Shown in pieces: positions 5,371-13,280 of a DNA stretch of 64,000 nucleotides; the first letter of the stretch is position 1, and each line of letters opens with the position of its first letter. The stretch spans positions 1-64,000 of the forward strand of contig DATMPC010000099.1 of NCBI GenBank assembly GCA_035567895.1, given 5' to 3'. The notes under the pieces are model-generated. The model was not told where the DNA came from. It made no database searches and worked only from the letters and a program-made list of their open reading frames with translations. Both the position numbers and the translations under genes were made by a program. The stretch comes from Terriglobales bacterium (GTDB lineage: Bacteria > Acidobacteriota > Terriglobia > Terriglobales > Acidobacteriaceae).

Positions 5371-7793
5371 GGCTTTTGCAATTTCCAGTCCTTCGGCCAA
5401 AACGAAAGCTGCACCTGGGTTGTGAAGTTATTTTGCGGGCCGGGGGCCAGGAGCGGGGCGACCCAACGTTCGTATTGCATCATCACTTTCAAGTCGAGGC
5501 CGTTCTGCCAGCGGTACTTGAACTCGCCATAAGCGTCTTGCTGTGTTTCGCCTTGGGGAATGAAAAATTGCGAAACCTTTACCATCCGAAATCCGGCGGT
5601 GATGCTACTCGCAGGATTGAGCCAGTAATTCGCCCATGCCTTGCCGCCGGTTCCTTCCCGGCCGATCCATGAGCCGAGAAGATTGCGGTTGATGGTGTAG
5701 CTGTCTTTGTAGAGCCCTTCGTAGTAGTAGAAGTTCCCACCCAGTACTTGGGTTGGGAAACTATCAGTCGTCCCGCCTTCGACATGCAGATCTAATTTGG
5801 AAAGCTTCGGGAAATGGCTGACGTAGATGCCCGGCATAACAGCTGAGCGGTTCGGTGCGTCCACCGGTGAGACGTCGTCGTGGACGAACGAATCGATATA
5901 TGCCGTTACCCAATTGCGCAGGAATGGAAGGCGGTAGCGAATGTCGAAGTTGGCGTGGCGTGTGCCAGGTGTGTCGCGTGGATTGAATCCTACATTCGTG
6001 CCGCTGCTGGTGCTGGTTAGCGTCTGCCAGAAGGTGTGGAGAGTCAGAGGCTCCAAGCTTTTGCCGGCGAAGATGGAGCTGCGGGACAATCCGATTTCGA
6101 GATTCTTCGTGGGCTGAAGCATGATTTTTTGCCCAAACGTGAACGGATCTGGCGGGTACTTGTTGCCGTAGAGGCGTCCAAAAAAGTTGTCGTAGCGTAC
6201 CGTCCCCAGCAGCTTCGAAAAGAGTGGAATGTAGAGCGGGAAAGTCCGGTTAAGCCGGATTCCATAAAATGGCGCGGCATTGTTGCTGAGCATTAGCGCC
6301 GTGCCGTCGTCCGGTCCCCACCAGTAGGTCTGTTTGCCGACGGAGATCTCATTGCTCAGCAGGTTGAAGGACGTATAGGTATCCAGCAATCGGAATACAT
6401 TCTGTGTCGGTACACCGTTGAACGATTCACCGGGAATGGCATCAATCTGCGCCAGCGTCTGATTTACTTGCGGACTGTATCCCGGAACGGATGGAGCATG
6501 CTGGTATTCGCCGCGCACGAAAAACGAGAAGCGTCCGGATTCGGCGCGAGTTTCAAATCCCGCGATCTGCTGCAGGCCTTCGCCGAATGGACGGCCGAAG
6601 TCATCAACGATTGTCTGCCCAAAGTGGAACCCGTCGTTTAGTGGAGGTCCAGAGATGTACTGCGTGCGCGTGTAGACGCGATCGACTGAAAGCATCTTGT
6701 TCTGTTGTCCTTGTTGAAGCTCGCTCTCGCGGTGGAATTCCGACCGCAGAGCGTTGAGCAAAATACTGCCTTCGCTTTCCGGATGCGGATCTTCGGCTCG
6801 CGCGACCATGGCGTACACCGCCATGCGCGTCCACGGACGGATGCCGGCAAAGGCTGAATCGATGATGTTAAGAGCTGCGAGGCGCTCAACTGCAGGATAG
6901 ATCCAGCTGTCGAGTTCGATGTAGGTGGAGCTCATGCGCTCAGCAGGAATCGGCATCTGCGCGGATTCAAAGGTGCCGTAGTTGACCTCGGGATCGTGAT
7001 GATTCCGGTACACGCTTCGGCCAATCAGATAGCCCATCGTGCCGCCGATGAACACGTCTGATGGGAAGTGCTTCTCGCCAGTTACGCGAGCCATGCTGAC
7101 CGCGGTAGCAAGGCCGTAGCTGGCAAACTGTGAGAACCAGCCCGGGTATTCATGGGCGATTACAGTTGCGATTGCGAACGAAAGGCTCGCGTGTCCCGAG
7201 GGAAACGATGTGCCACCTGGCTGGAAGAAGTTTCCTTGCCCCCGATCGACATCAGGACGCTCACGCCGCAGGCTGTACTTGAGGACGTCCGTTAGAACCA
7301 AGGTGTCGGCTGCTGCCTGTGCTGAGAGCAGTCCCGTTTCCCGCATGTGGTCGTCAGTGAAATGTTTTCCGCCTAGATACATTAGGCCCGAAGTTCCCAA
7401 AAAAAGGCCAAGTCCGATGTCGGAGAACGTCGCACTCCCTTGAACGTGACTATGCCTAGTCAGCTCGTGCGAGGTCGTCGAATCAGTTACGAACAGACCT
7501 GTGGCGATCCCACCTGTGGGTACTAGCCACTCGGCATCCGAGATTTTCAAGTGCGCAGGGCTTGTCCAGATGCGCTGCTGGTCTGAAAGAAATCCTTTAA
7601 AACCGCGCTTGGCGTCGTCGACAGCACTCGGACGCGCACTGGGTTTTGAGAGCGTGCTTTTAGCCGGCGGATTCTGCTGCGCCGTTTGGGCTTGCGTCCC
7701 CTGGGAGCAGGCGAAAATTAAGGCAAAAGTGAAGGCCACTGGATATTTGGCATGGCGTAGAGAACTCTCTAAAGAACTGCGGAATTTCAACAA
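5367..7793 (-). CDS. PAP2 phosphatase - Wzi capsule-assembly fusion protein
   Basis: 808 aa, TTG start with AGGA five bases upstream; signal peptide ending near QGTQAQ. Domains in order: PAP2-type acid phosphatase (about residues 60-260) with K-x6-RP in KYSLRRERP, PSGH in TSFPSGHASLSFA and the third motif ARVTGEKHFPSD; an S-layer-like helical linker (about 290-345, WIYPAVERLAALNIID); then a long beta-rich Wzi-type barrel (about 375-808) with QTYWWGPDDGTALMLS. Wzi proteins are outer-membrane barrels that help anchor capsule at the surface. PAP2 enzymes remove phosphate from lipid carriers such as undecaprenyl pyrophosphate. The gene is divergent from the export operon starting at 8234 and has a full paralogue at 47476. 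Confidence 0.85.
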   Translation of the reverse strand: MLKFRSSLESSLRHAKYPVAFTFALIFACSQGTQAQTAQQNPPAKSTLSKPSARPSAVDDAKRGFKGFLSDQQRIWTSPAHLKISDAEWLVPTGGIATGLFVTDSTTSHELTRHSHVQGSATFSDIGLGLFLGTSGLMYLGGKHFTDDHMRETGLLSAQAAADTLVLTDVLKYSLRRERPDVDRGQGNFFQPGGTSFPSGHASLSFAIATVIAHEYPGWFSQFASYGLATAVSMARVTGEKHFPSDVFIGGTMGYLIGRSVYRNHHDPEVNYGTFESAQMPIPAERMSSTYIELDSWIYPAVERLAALNIIDSAFAGIRPWTRMAVYAMVARAEDPHPESEGSILLNALRSEFHRESELQQGQQNKMLSVDRVYTRTQYISGPPLNDGFHFGQTIVDDFGRPFGEGLQQIAGFETRAESGRFSFFVRGEYQHAPSVPGYSPQVNQTLAQIDAIPGESFNGVPTQNVFRLLDTYTSFNLLSNEISVGKQTYWWGPDDGTALMLSNNAAPFYGIRLNRTFPLYIPLFSKLLGTVRYDNFFGRLYGNKYPPDPFTFGQKIMLQPTKNLEIGLSRSSIFAGKSLEPLTLHTFWQTLTSTSSGTNVGFNPRDTPGTRHANFDIRYRLPFLRNWVTAYIDSFVHDDVSPVDAPNRSAVMPGIYVSHFPKLSKLDLHVEGGTTDSFPTQVLGGNFYYYEGLYKDSYTINRNLLGSWIGREGTGGKAWANYWLNPASSITAGFRMVKVSQFFIPQGETQQDAYGEFKYRWQNGLDLKVMMQYERWVAPLLAPGPQNNFTTQVQLSFWPKDWKLQKP

Positions 7794-8065
7794 ATCGTCC
7801 TACTCTCCCTTTTGACAGTGGAAAAACAGTAACAATTGACAGGTTGAAGTAAGCACACGCTGTGTCATAAAACCAGGCCGGACGGCCAATGCCTCTAGCT
7901 CAGCTGTCCATTCGATCATAAATTCCCAGATTGGACATTATCCCCGCAGAATACCCTAGGGAATAAGCGATTTAGCTCTAAAAGATCATTTTTTGCTTGC
8001 CACATCGCTTCCAGCAGCTTACATTTTTTCAAGCTTGCGAGAAAGAACCAGCAAGCACTCGCTCC

Positions 8066-8082
8066 GTTAAAAGTCCTTTAAC
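8066..8082 (+). promoter_or_regulatory. inverted repeat, possible operator
   Basis: GTTAAA, five bases (AGTCC), TTTAAC: perfect 6-bp half-sites. A closely similar element (TTAAA-GCC-TTTAA) lies at about the same distance upstream of the second export module (43938-43950). It could be an operator for the TetR protein encoded at 8799 or for another shared regulator. Confidence 0.4.
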
Positions 8083-8195
8083 AATTCCGGGGCGACCTTG
8101 GGCCCTCGCCGCACCGAAAGATTTTTCGGCGAAGTCCTGTGGTTCAGCCAATTAATCACGCTGTGTTAAGAGCACGTCCTAAGTGACGATAGCGA

Positions 8196-8219
8196 AGCTT
8201 TGTCTGAAATTGCAAAGCT
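8196..8219 (+). promoter_or_regulatory. stem-loop in the upxY leader
   Basis: AGCTTTG, ten-base loop, CAAAGCT; perfect 7-bp stem ending 14 bases before the ATG. There is no T-run, so it is not a terminator. It is close enough to the ribosome binding region to affect translation. Confidence 0.4.
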
Positions 8220-8233
8220 GAGATCGAACCGAT

Positions 8234-8791
8234 ATGCAAATGCTTCCCCCAGGCGCACACTCGGAATCTGCAGTTGTCCCACAATGGTTCGCAGTCTACA
8301 CAACTTCCCGCCATGAAAAAGCAATCGCTGAACACTTCGCGATGAGAGAGATCGAGTCGTTCCTGCCTCTTTATCGCACGCAGCGCACGTGGAAGAACGG
8401 CTGCAGGATGGACCTGCAACTGCCTCTATTTCCCAATTATGTTTTTGTTCGAATACCTGCTCGTGCGCGAGTGCGCGTGCTCGAGGTTCCTGGAGTATTG
8501 TCTCTCGTCGGCACCGCGGGAAAGCCAGTGCCACTGCCAGAGCCGGAAATCGAGGCACTGCGTTCTTCTCTACCGTTCATCAAGTGTGAACCGCATCCTT
8601 ACCTCGTGATCGGCGAGCGAGTGCGGATCAACGGCGGATCGCTGGAAGGCATGGAAGGCGTTCTGCTGCGGAAAAAAGGATCGCTCCGCGTTGTTCTTTC
8701 TCTCGACCTCATCATGAAAAGCGTCGCCGTGGAGGTTGACGCTGACAGTGTCGAACCTGTTCCTACGTTTGTCCGCCAGAAGCTGGCTTGA
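8234..8791 (+). CDS. UpxY/RfaH-type transcription antiterminator
   Basis: 185 aa. NusG N-terminal domain at about residues 16-112: WFAVYTTSRHEKAIAEHF, ESFLPLYRTQRTWKNG, LFPNYVFVRI, with VPGVLSLVG. It is followed by a KOW domain at about 124-160 (GERVRINGGSLEGMEGVLL). This is the layout of specialised NusG paralogues (RfaH, UpxY, LoaP) that load on RNA polymerase at the start of long polysaccharide operons and let it read through terminators. Its place as the first gene in front of a regulator and the export genes fits such a role for this EPS locus. The following TetR gene starts 7 bases after the stop, so they are one transcript. Confidence 0.85.
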   Translation: MQMLPPGAHSESAVVPQWFAVYTTSRHEKAIAEHFAMREIESFLPLYRTQRTWKNGCRMDLQLPLFPNYVFVRIPARARVRVLEVPGVLSLVGTAGKPVPLPEPEIEALRSSLPFIKCEPHPYLVIGERVRINGGSLEGMEGVLLRKKGSLRVVLSLDLIMKSVAVEVDADSVEPVPTFVRQKLA

Positions 8792-8798
8792 AAGCGCC

Positions 8799-9458
8799 AT
8801 GATCCCCCCAAAAAATCAGCAGAAAAGTGTTACCGAGGTTCGCATCCTCGAAGCGGCCGTGCAGTTATTTGCGCGCAGCGGATTCAGCGGTACTAGCACC
8901 CGCGAGATCGCGCAACTAGCCGGTGTGAATGAAACCACGCTGTTCCGGTATTACGGAACAAAAAAGGAGCTCTTCTGGGCAGGGCTTGAGGCACGCCTAT
9001 CTCGAATTAAGCTCAGCCGTGAGCTCCAAAGTGCGCTCAGTGGTGAAGACGATCCCGCCGAAGTTCTGCCCAAGGTTTTCCAATTCCTCGTGGAACTCAT
9101 CTGGGGACAGCCGGACCTGATGCGGTTCCTTTACGTCTCCGCGCTGGAGCTTCCGCGAAGTGACGATATCTATCGCAAGCATTTGGGCGCTATTTTTGAT
9201 TCAGTCAGTGCTTATCTGACTCGATGTGCGAAGCGGGGCGCGATTTCTGGTGTCGATCCGCACATGGCAACGTTGGCTTTTTTGGGTACGGTCATCTCTC
9301 ATTTCAGCCTGTACCAGCTCTTCGTCGGTCGCGAGTTGCCCTTTGCCACCCCGAGTGACGCAAGTTCAACCTATTCCGCCTTTTGGCTTAACCTTTTGCA
9401 CGGTGCGCTTGAGCCGCCGTTATTGGTCGGGAACCCAGGATCCTTGGTCGGCCATTAA
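8799..9458 (+). CDS. TetR/AcrR family transcriptional regulator
   Basis: 219 aa from the ATG at 8799; an earlier in-frame start would lie inside upxY. The N-terminal TetR helix-turn-helix is at about residues 13-58 (ILEAAVQLFARSGFSGTSTREIA, then GVNETTLFRYYGTKKELF). The remaining ~150 residues form the helical ligand-binding and dimerisation domain, whose ligand cannot be predicted. It is cotranscribed with the antiterminator and followed 34 bases later by the Wza-type gene, so it probably autoregulates and controls this operon. The TTAAA-TTTAA inverted repeats at 8066 and 43938 are candidate operators. Confidence 0.85.
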   Translation: MIPPKNQQKSVTEVRILEAAVQLFARSGFSGTSTREIAQLAGVNETTLFRYYGTKKELFWAGLEARLSRIKLSRELQSALSGEDDPAEVLPKVFQFLVELIWGQPDLMRFLYVSALELPRSDDIYRKHLGAIFDSVSAYLTRCAKRGAISGVDPHMATLAFLGTVISHFSLYQLFVGRELPFATPSDASSTYSAFWLNLLHGALEPPLLVGNPGSLVGH

Positions 9459-9492
9459 AAGATTTCTCACAGAAGCAAGGTAAGGCTTTCTT

Positions 9493-11931
9493 ATGATTCT
9501 GAAACGATTATTGCTCACGTCGCTCGTAGTATCTGGCGTTGCCGTTGCGCAGACCACACTGCGCGTTCCTTCTGGGAGCCCTAGCCAGTGTGACGGACCG
9601 AATTGCGTGAACGGCTCTCAGGCACCTGACACAAACAACGGTTTGGATGACACAGACATTTCCAATCAATCTGCTCAGCAGGACCAGAATCCCAGATACG
9701 ATCGCGGTTCAACCTCAGGGCCGAATACCCGCACACCCGACCAGAGTGGCCGGTACGATCGCACCTATCAAAACGTGCCGACATACCGAATCCCAGGCGA
9801 CCGTTCGGGGGATTTTCAGCGCGATCGCGAAGACGAGTTTCCCGGCACTGGCAGCGAACCACTCGATCTGTCGCTTACATATCCGCCGCGCAAGCAGCAA
9901 CCGATCCGCGAAGAGCCAACGGAATTTCAGAAGTTTGTTTATAGCTCGACTGGGCAGCGTCTTCCCATTTACGGACGCAATCTGTTTGAGAACGTGCCCA
10001 GCACATTTGCTCCGGTTGATCGCATTCCTGTGCCCGCAGATTACGTTGTCGGGCCCGGCGACGAACTCTTGATTCGAGCGTGGGGACAGATCGATCTCGA
10101 CGCGCGTGTCGTTGTGGATCGTAACGGTCAGATTTACTTGCCAAGAGTTGGCAGCGTGACGGTCGCGGGGCTTAAGTACGAGCAGGTGAATCCGTACCTA
10201 AAGACTGCGGTCGGACGCATCTTCAAGAACTTCGACTTGAACGTGAATCTTGGTCAGCTGCGCTCAATTCAGGTGTTTATAGTTGGGCAAGCGAAGCATC
10301 CTGGCACGTACACAGTTAGCTCGCTGAGTACGCTGGTGAACGCCTTGTTTGCTTCAGGCGGACCCGATAACACGGGATCGATGCGCCACATCCAGTTGAA
10401 GCGCAAGAACCAGGTTGTCTCCGAATTCGACCTTTATGACCTGCTTCTCAATGGCGACAAATCCAAAGATGTGGCTCTACTACCGGGAGACGTGATCTAC
10501 ATTCCTCCCGTTGGACAAATGGTCGCGATCGCTGGCAGCGTGAACATGCCTGCCATCTATGAAATCCGTGACAAGACAAGTGTTGCCGAGGAGCTTGAGA
10601 CCGCTGGCGGGCTCAACACTACAGCCGACAGTACCCGTGCCGTGCTCGAAAGGATCGAGAATCGCACAACGCGGAAAGTAGAGGACTTCGCGCTCGACAA
10701 AGAAGGCGCCAACCGTGAACTGCGTGATGGCGACGTGTTGCGCGTCTTCTCTGTTTCGCCACGCTTTGAGAATGCAGTTACGCTGCGCGGAAGCGTTGCC
10801 CAGCCTGGGCGCTATCCGTGGCGCGAAGGCATGCGACTGTGCGACCTGATTCCTTCTCGGGACGCGATCATCAAGCGTGATTACTGGATGCGCCAGAATG
10901 CGCTCGCGCTCACGTCCATCAGCTGGTCAAATAACGCAGTTGAGCGACGCACGACGTTCACGCGCAACGCCGCAGAGGTTAATTGGGACTACGCTGTGGT
11001 TCAGCGGCTAAACCATGAAGATTTGACCGCGCACCTGTTTCCGTTCAACCTCGGGCACGCCATCTCCGATTGCCGTTCAGAGGACAACCTGCAGCTGGTC
11101 GCCGGTGACGTGATCACCATCTTCTCTCAAAACGATCTCGCGGTTCCTGTCGAGAAGCGGACGAAGTTTGTATGGCTCGAGGGGGAAGTGAAGCGTGCTG
11201 GAGTGTACCGAGTGCAGAAGGGAGAGACCTTGCGGGACGTTGTCGAGCGCGCCGGAGGCCTTACTCCTAACGCCTACCTGTTCGCCTCCGACTTCCGCCG
11301 CGAGTCCACGCGCATCGCGCAACAGAAAGAGCTGGATCGTCTGACTCAGGAGTTCGATAAGGAGCTGCGCAACCGGGCAGCACAGACCGGCGCTAAAGGA
11401 AACCAGGAAGAGCAGCTCGCGTTCCAGCAGCAGCTTCAGGCCCAGCAGAACGTGCTGGCGAAGCTGCGTGAGACCCAGGCTACCGGACGAATCGTTTTGG
11501 GACTCAAGCCCAACGACAATACCGTCGAGAACATCCCGGAGATGCCGCTCGAGGACGGTGACAAGTATGCAATCCCGGCGAGGCCGGAGACCGTTGAGGT
11601 GCTCGGGGCGGTGTACAACCAGAATTCGTTTATATATAAGGATGGCCACAGTCTGAACGACTACCTCGGTCAGGCTGGCGGGGGCACGCGCGACGCAGAC
11701 CAAAAGCGTCTGTTCGTTGTGCGCGCAGACGGAACGGTCGAGAGCAAACAAATGCACAGCTCAATGTTTTTCGGCAACTTCGGATCCATGAAGCTGATGC
11801 CAGGCGACACGATCGTCATGCCGCAAAAGATTCAAATCGGCAGCGCAGTCACCGCGTTCCGCGACTGGACGCAGATCTTCTCGCAGCTGGCACTGGGCGC
11901 AGCATCGATCAGCATATTGGCCACCCACTAG
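9493..11931 (+). CDS. Wza-type polysaccharide export protein with SLBB repeats
   Basis: 812 aa. Signal peptide at residues 1-19 (MILKRLLLTSLVVSGVAVA), then a disordered Asn/Gln/Pro-rich stretch to about 130. The poly-export domain begins near residue 180 (DYVVGPGDELLIRAWGQ, VDRNGQIYLPRVG). At least five SLBB-like units follow, recognisable from IQVFIVGQAKHPGTY, VAIAGSVNMPAIY, VTLRGSVAQPGRY, VWLEGEVKRAGVY and VEVLGAVYNQNSF. Proteins of this type form the outer-membrane channel for exopolysaccharide. The size is about twice that of E. coli Wza because of the extra SLBB units. It is followed after two to five bases by the Wzz gene, its usual partner. The last ~25 residues may form the membrane-crossing helix. 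Confidence 0.9.
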   Translation: MILKRLLLTSLVVSGVAVAQTTLRVPSGSPSQCDGPNCVNGSQAPDTNNGLDDTDISNQSAQQDQNPRYDRGSTSGPNTRTPDQSGRYDRTYQNVPTYRIPGDRSGDFQRDREDEFPGTGSEPLDLSLTYPPRKQQPIREEPTEFQKFVYSSTGQRLPIYGRNLFENVPSTFAPVDRIPVPADYVVGPGDELLIRAWGQIDLDARVVVDRNGQIYLPRVGSVTVAGLKYEQVNPYLKTAVGRIFKNFDLNVNLGQLRSIQVFIVGQAKHPGTYTVSSLSTLVNALFASGGPDNTGSMRHIQLKRKNQVVSEFDLYDLLLNGDKSKDVALLPGDVIYIPPVGQMVAIAGSVNMPAIYEIRDKTSVAEELETAGGLNTTADSTRAVLERIENRTTRKVEDFALDKEGANRELRDGDVLRVFSVSPRFENAVTLRGSVAQPGRYPWREGMRLCDLIPSRDAIIKRDYWMRQNALALTSISWSNNAVERRTTFTRNAAEVNWDYAVVQRLNHEDLTAHLFPFNLGHAISDCRSEDNLQLVAGDVITIFSQNDLAVPVEKRTKFVWLEGEVKRAGVYRVQKGETLRDVVERAGGLTPNAYLFASDFRRESTRIAQQKELDRLTQEFDKELRNRAAQTGAKGNQEEQLAFQQQLQAQQNVLAKLRETQATGRIVLGLKPNDNTVENIPEMPLEDGDKYAIPARPETVEVLGAVYNQNSFIYKDGHSLNDYLGQAGGGTRDADQKRLFVVRADGTVESKQMHSSMFFGNFGSMKLMPGDTIVMPQKIQIGSAVTAFRDWTQIFSQLALGAASISILATH

Positions 11932-11936
11932 GAGTG

Positions 11937-13229
11937 ATGGAAACAACGCACCTCCAACACGACCCGCTGCTTGACGAGCCCAGCACGTCCAGCATGATCG
12001 AGCCGCGTTCCGTGCGACCGCAGGTTCAGGACGACGAGATCGATCTTCTCGACCTGCTCATCGTGCTCGCCAAGCGCAAGCGCCTCATCCTGGGCGTAAC
12101 GCTGGGCAGCGCCGTCCTCGCGGCCATCGTCTCGCTGCTGCTGCCGAACCGCTACACGGCGACGACAAAGATCCTGCCGCCACAGCAGTCGCAATCGGGG
12201 TCAACCATGTTGCTCAACCAGCTCGCCGGGGGAGGCATGGGACCGCTGGCTGCGATCGCCGGCAGTAGCCTGGGGATCAAGAACCCCAGCGACATCTACA
12301 TCGGCATCCTGAAGAGCCGCACCATTCAAGACTCGCTGCTTTCCCAATTCGAACTCATGCGCGTCTATCGCGACAAACGAGCCTCCGACGCCCGCAAGGA
12401 CCTCGCCGGCTACAGCGACATCCTCGCCGAGAAAGAAGGACTGATCAGCATCTCGGTCGAAGACAAAGACCCCAAGCGCGCCGCCGCTATGGCCAACGCC
12501 TACGTGAACGAGCTGCGCAAGGTCACGCAACACCTCGCCATCAGTGAAGCCTCACAGCGCCGCCTCTTTTTCGAGCAGCAGGTGCAGCAGGCCAAGGAAG
12601 ACCTCAGCAACGCCGAAGTTGCGCTCAAAGAAACGCAGCAGAAGACCGGCATGTTCCAGCTCGACAGTCAGGCCAAGGCCATCATCGAGGCCATCGGCAA
12701 CCTGCGCGCCCAGGTCGCTGCCAAGGAAGTTCAGCTCCAGGCCATGCGGTCATTCGCCACCGAGCAGAACCCGCAGCGCATCCTGGTCCAGGAGCAGGTA
12801 GTAGGCCTCCGCGAACAACTGCGCAAGCTCGAAGGAGAGGAAGGAGGAGAAGGCGATCCCATAGTAGGTACGGGCAAGATCCCCGGCGTCGGCCTCGAGT
12901 TCGTCCGCAAATATCGCGACGTCAAGTACTACGAGACCATTTTCGAACTCCTTGCCAAACAGTACGAAGCCGCCAAGATCGACGAATCGCGCGAAGCCGC
13001 GGTGATTCAGGTGCTGGATCAGGCAATGGAGCCGGACCGGAAGTCTTCTCCCAAGCGTTTGGTAATCGTTGTTGTTTCGACTGCGGTTGCTTTCCTAGGT
13101 GCCGTTTTTTTTTGCATCTGTAAGCAAGCTCTTGCGAATGTTCGGCAAGATCCGAAGCGCGCCGCGCGGATTGAAATCCTTCGACACTATTTTAGAATTC
13201 GCGGAGCCCGCGAGCATAGCAGGCTGTGA
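11937..13229 (+). CDS. Wzz/Wzc-type chain-length determinant without kinase domain
   Basis: 430 aa from the ATG at 11937; a GTG at 11934 overlaps the AGGAG box. One membrane helix lies near residues 50-70 (LILGVTLGSAVLAAIVSLL), then a long periplasmic part with coiled coils (about 190-300), then a second helix near 373-395 (LVIVVVSTAVAFLGAVFF). After it only a 35-residue basic tail follows. There is no Walker A motif or tyrosine cluster, so the autokinase half of Wzc is absent. Such proteins control polymer length and couple Wzy to the Wza channel. Base usage changes sharply near 13,015: upstream codons almost all end in G or C, downstream they are mixed and include a run of nine T. Confidence 0.85.
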   Translation: METTHLQHDPLLDEPSTSSMIEPRSVRPQVQDDEIDLLDLLIVLAKRKRLILGVTLGSAVLAAIVSLLLPNRYTATTKILPPQQSQSGSTMLLNQLAGGGMGPLAAIAGSSLGIKNPSDIYIGILKSRTIQDSLLSQFELMRVYRDKRASDARKDLAGYSDILAEKEGLISISVEDKDPKRAAAMANAYVNELRKVTQHLAISEASQRRLFFEQQVQQAKEDLSNAEVALKETQQKTGMFQLDSQAKAIIEAIGNLRAQVAAKEVQLQAMRSFATEQNPQRILVQEQVVGLREQLRKLEGEEGGEGDPIVGTGKIPGVGLEFVRKYRDVKYYETIFELLAKQYEAAKIDESREAAVIQVLDQAMEPDRKSSPKRLVIVVVSTAVAFLGAVFFCICKQALANVRQDPKRAARIEILRHYFRIRGAREHSRL

Positions 13230-13280
13230 CCGTCAGCGGTTCGCATTGCGGGCTTGAGTGGTGAGTTTGGAGAGGAAACC

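Larger units (their letters stand above)
7794..8233. promoter_or_regulatory. divergent intergenic region, 440 bases
   Basis: Separates the leftward PAP2-Wzi gene from the rightward antiterminator-regulator-export operon, so it must hold promoters for both. I see the inverted repeat GTTAAA-5-TTTAAC (8066-8082), a CCCTAGGG palindrome near 7960, and a stem-loop just before the upxY start (8196-8219). No -35/-10 pair is convincing. No gene. Confidence 0.5.

Noticed and set aside
7812-7841. Two TTGACA hexamers as rightward promoters
   Set aside because: No -10 box at 16-18 bases from either hexamer, and both lie almost 400 bases before upxY.
7955-7970. CCCTAGGG palindrome as an operator
   Set aside because: An 8-base palindrome with non-matching flanks occurs by chance at this length; there is no second copy near other promoters.
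11077-11757. 226-codon antisense frame inside the first Wza-type gene
   Set aside because: Shadow of the strong SLBB coding frame. No ribosome binding site or family resemblance.
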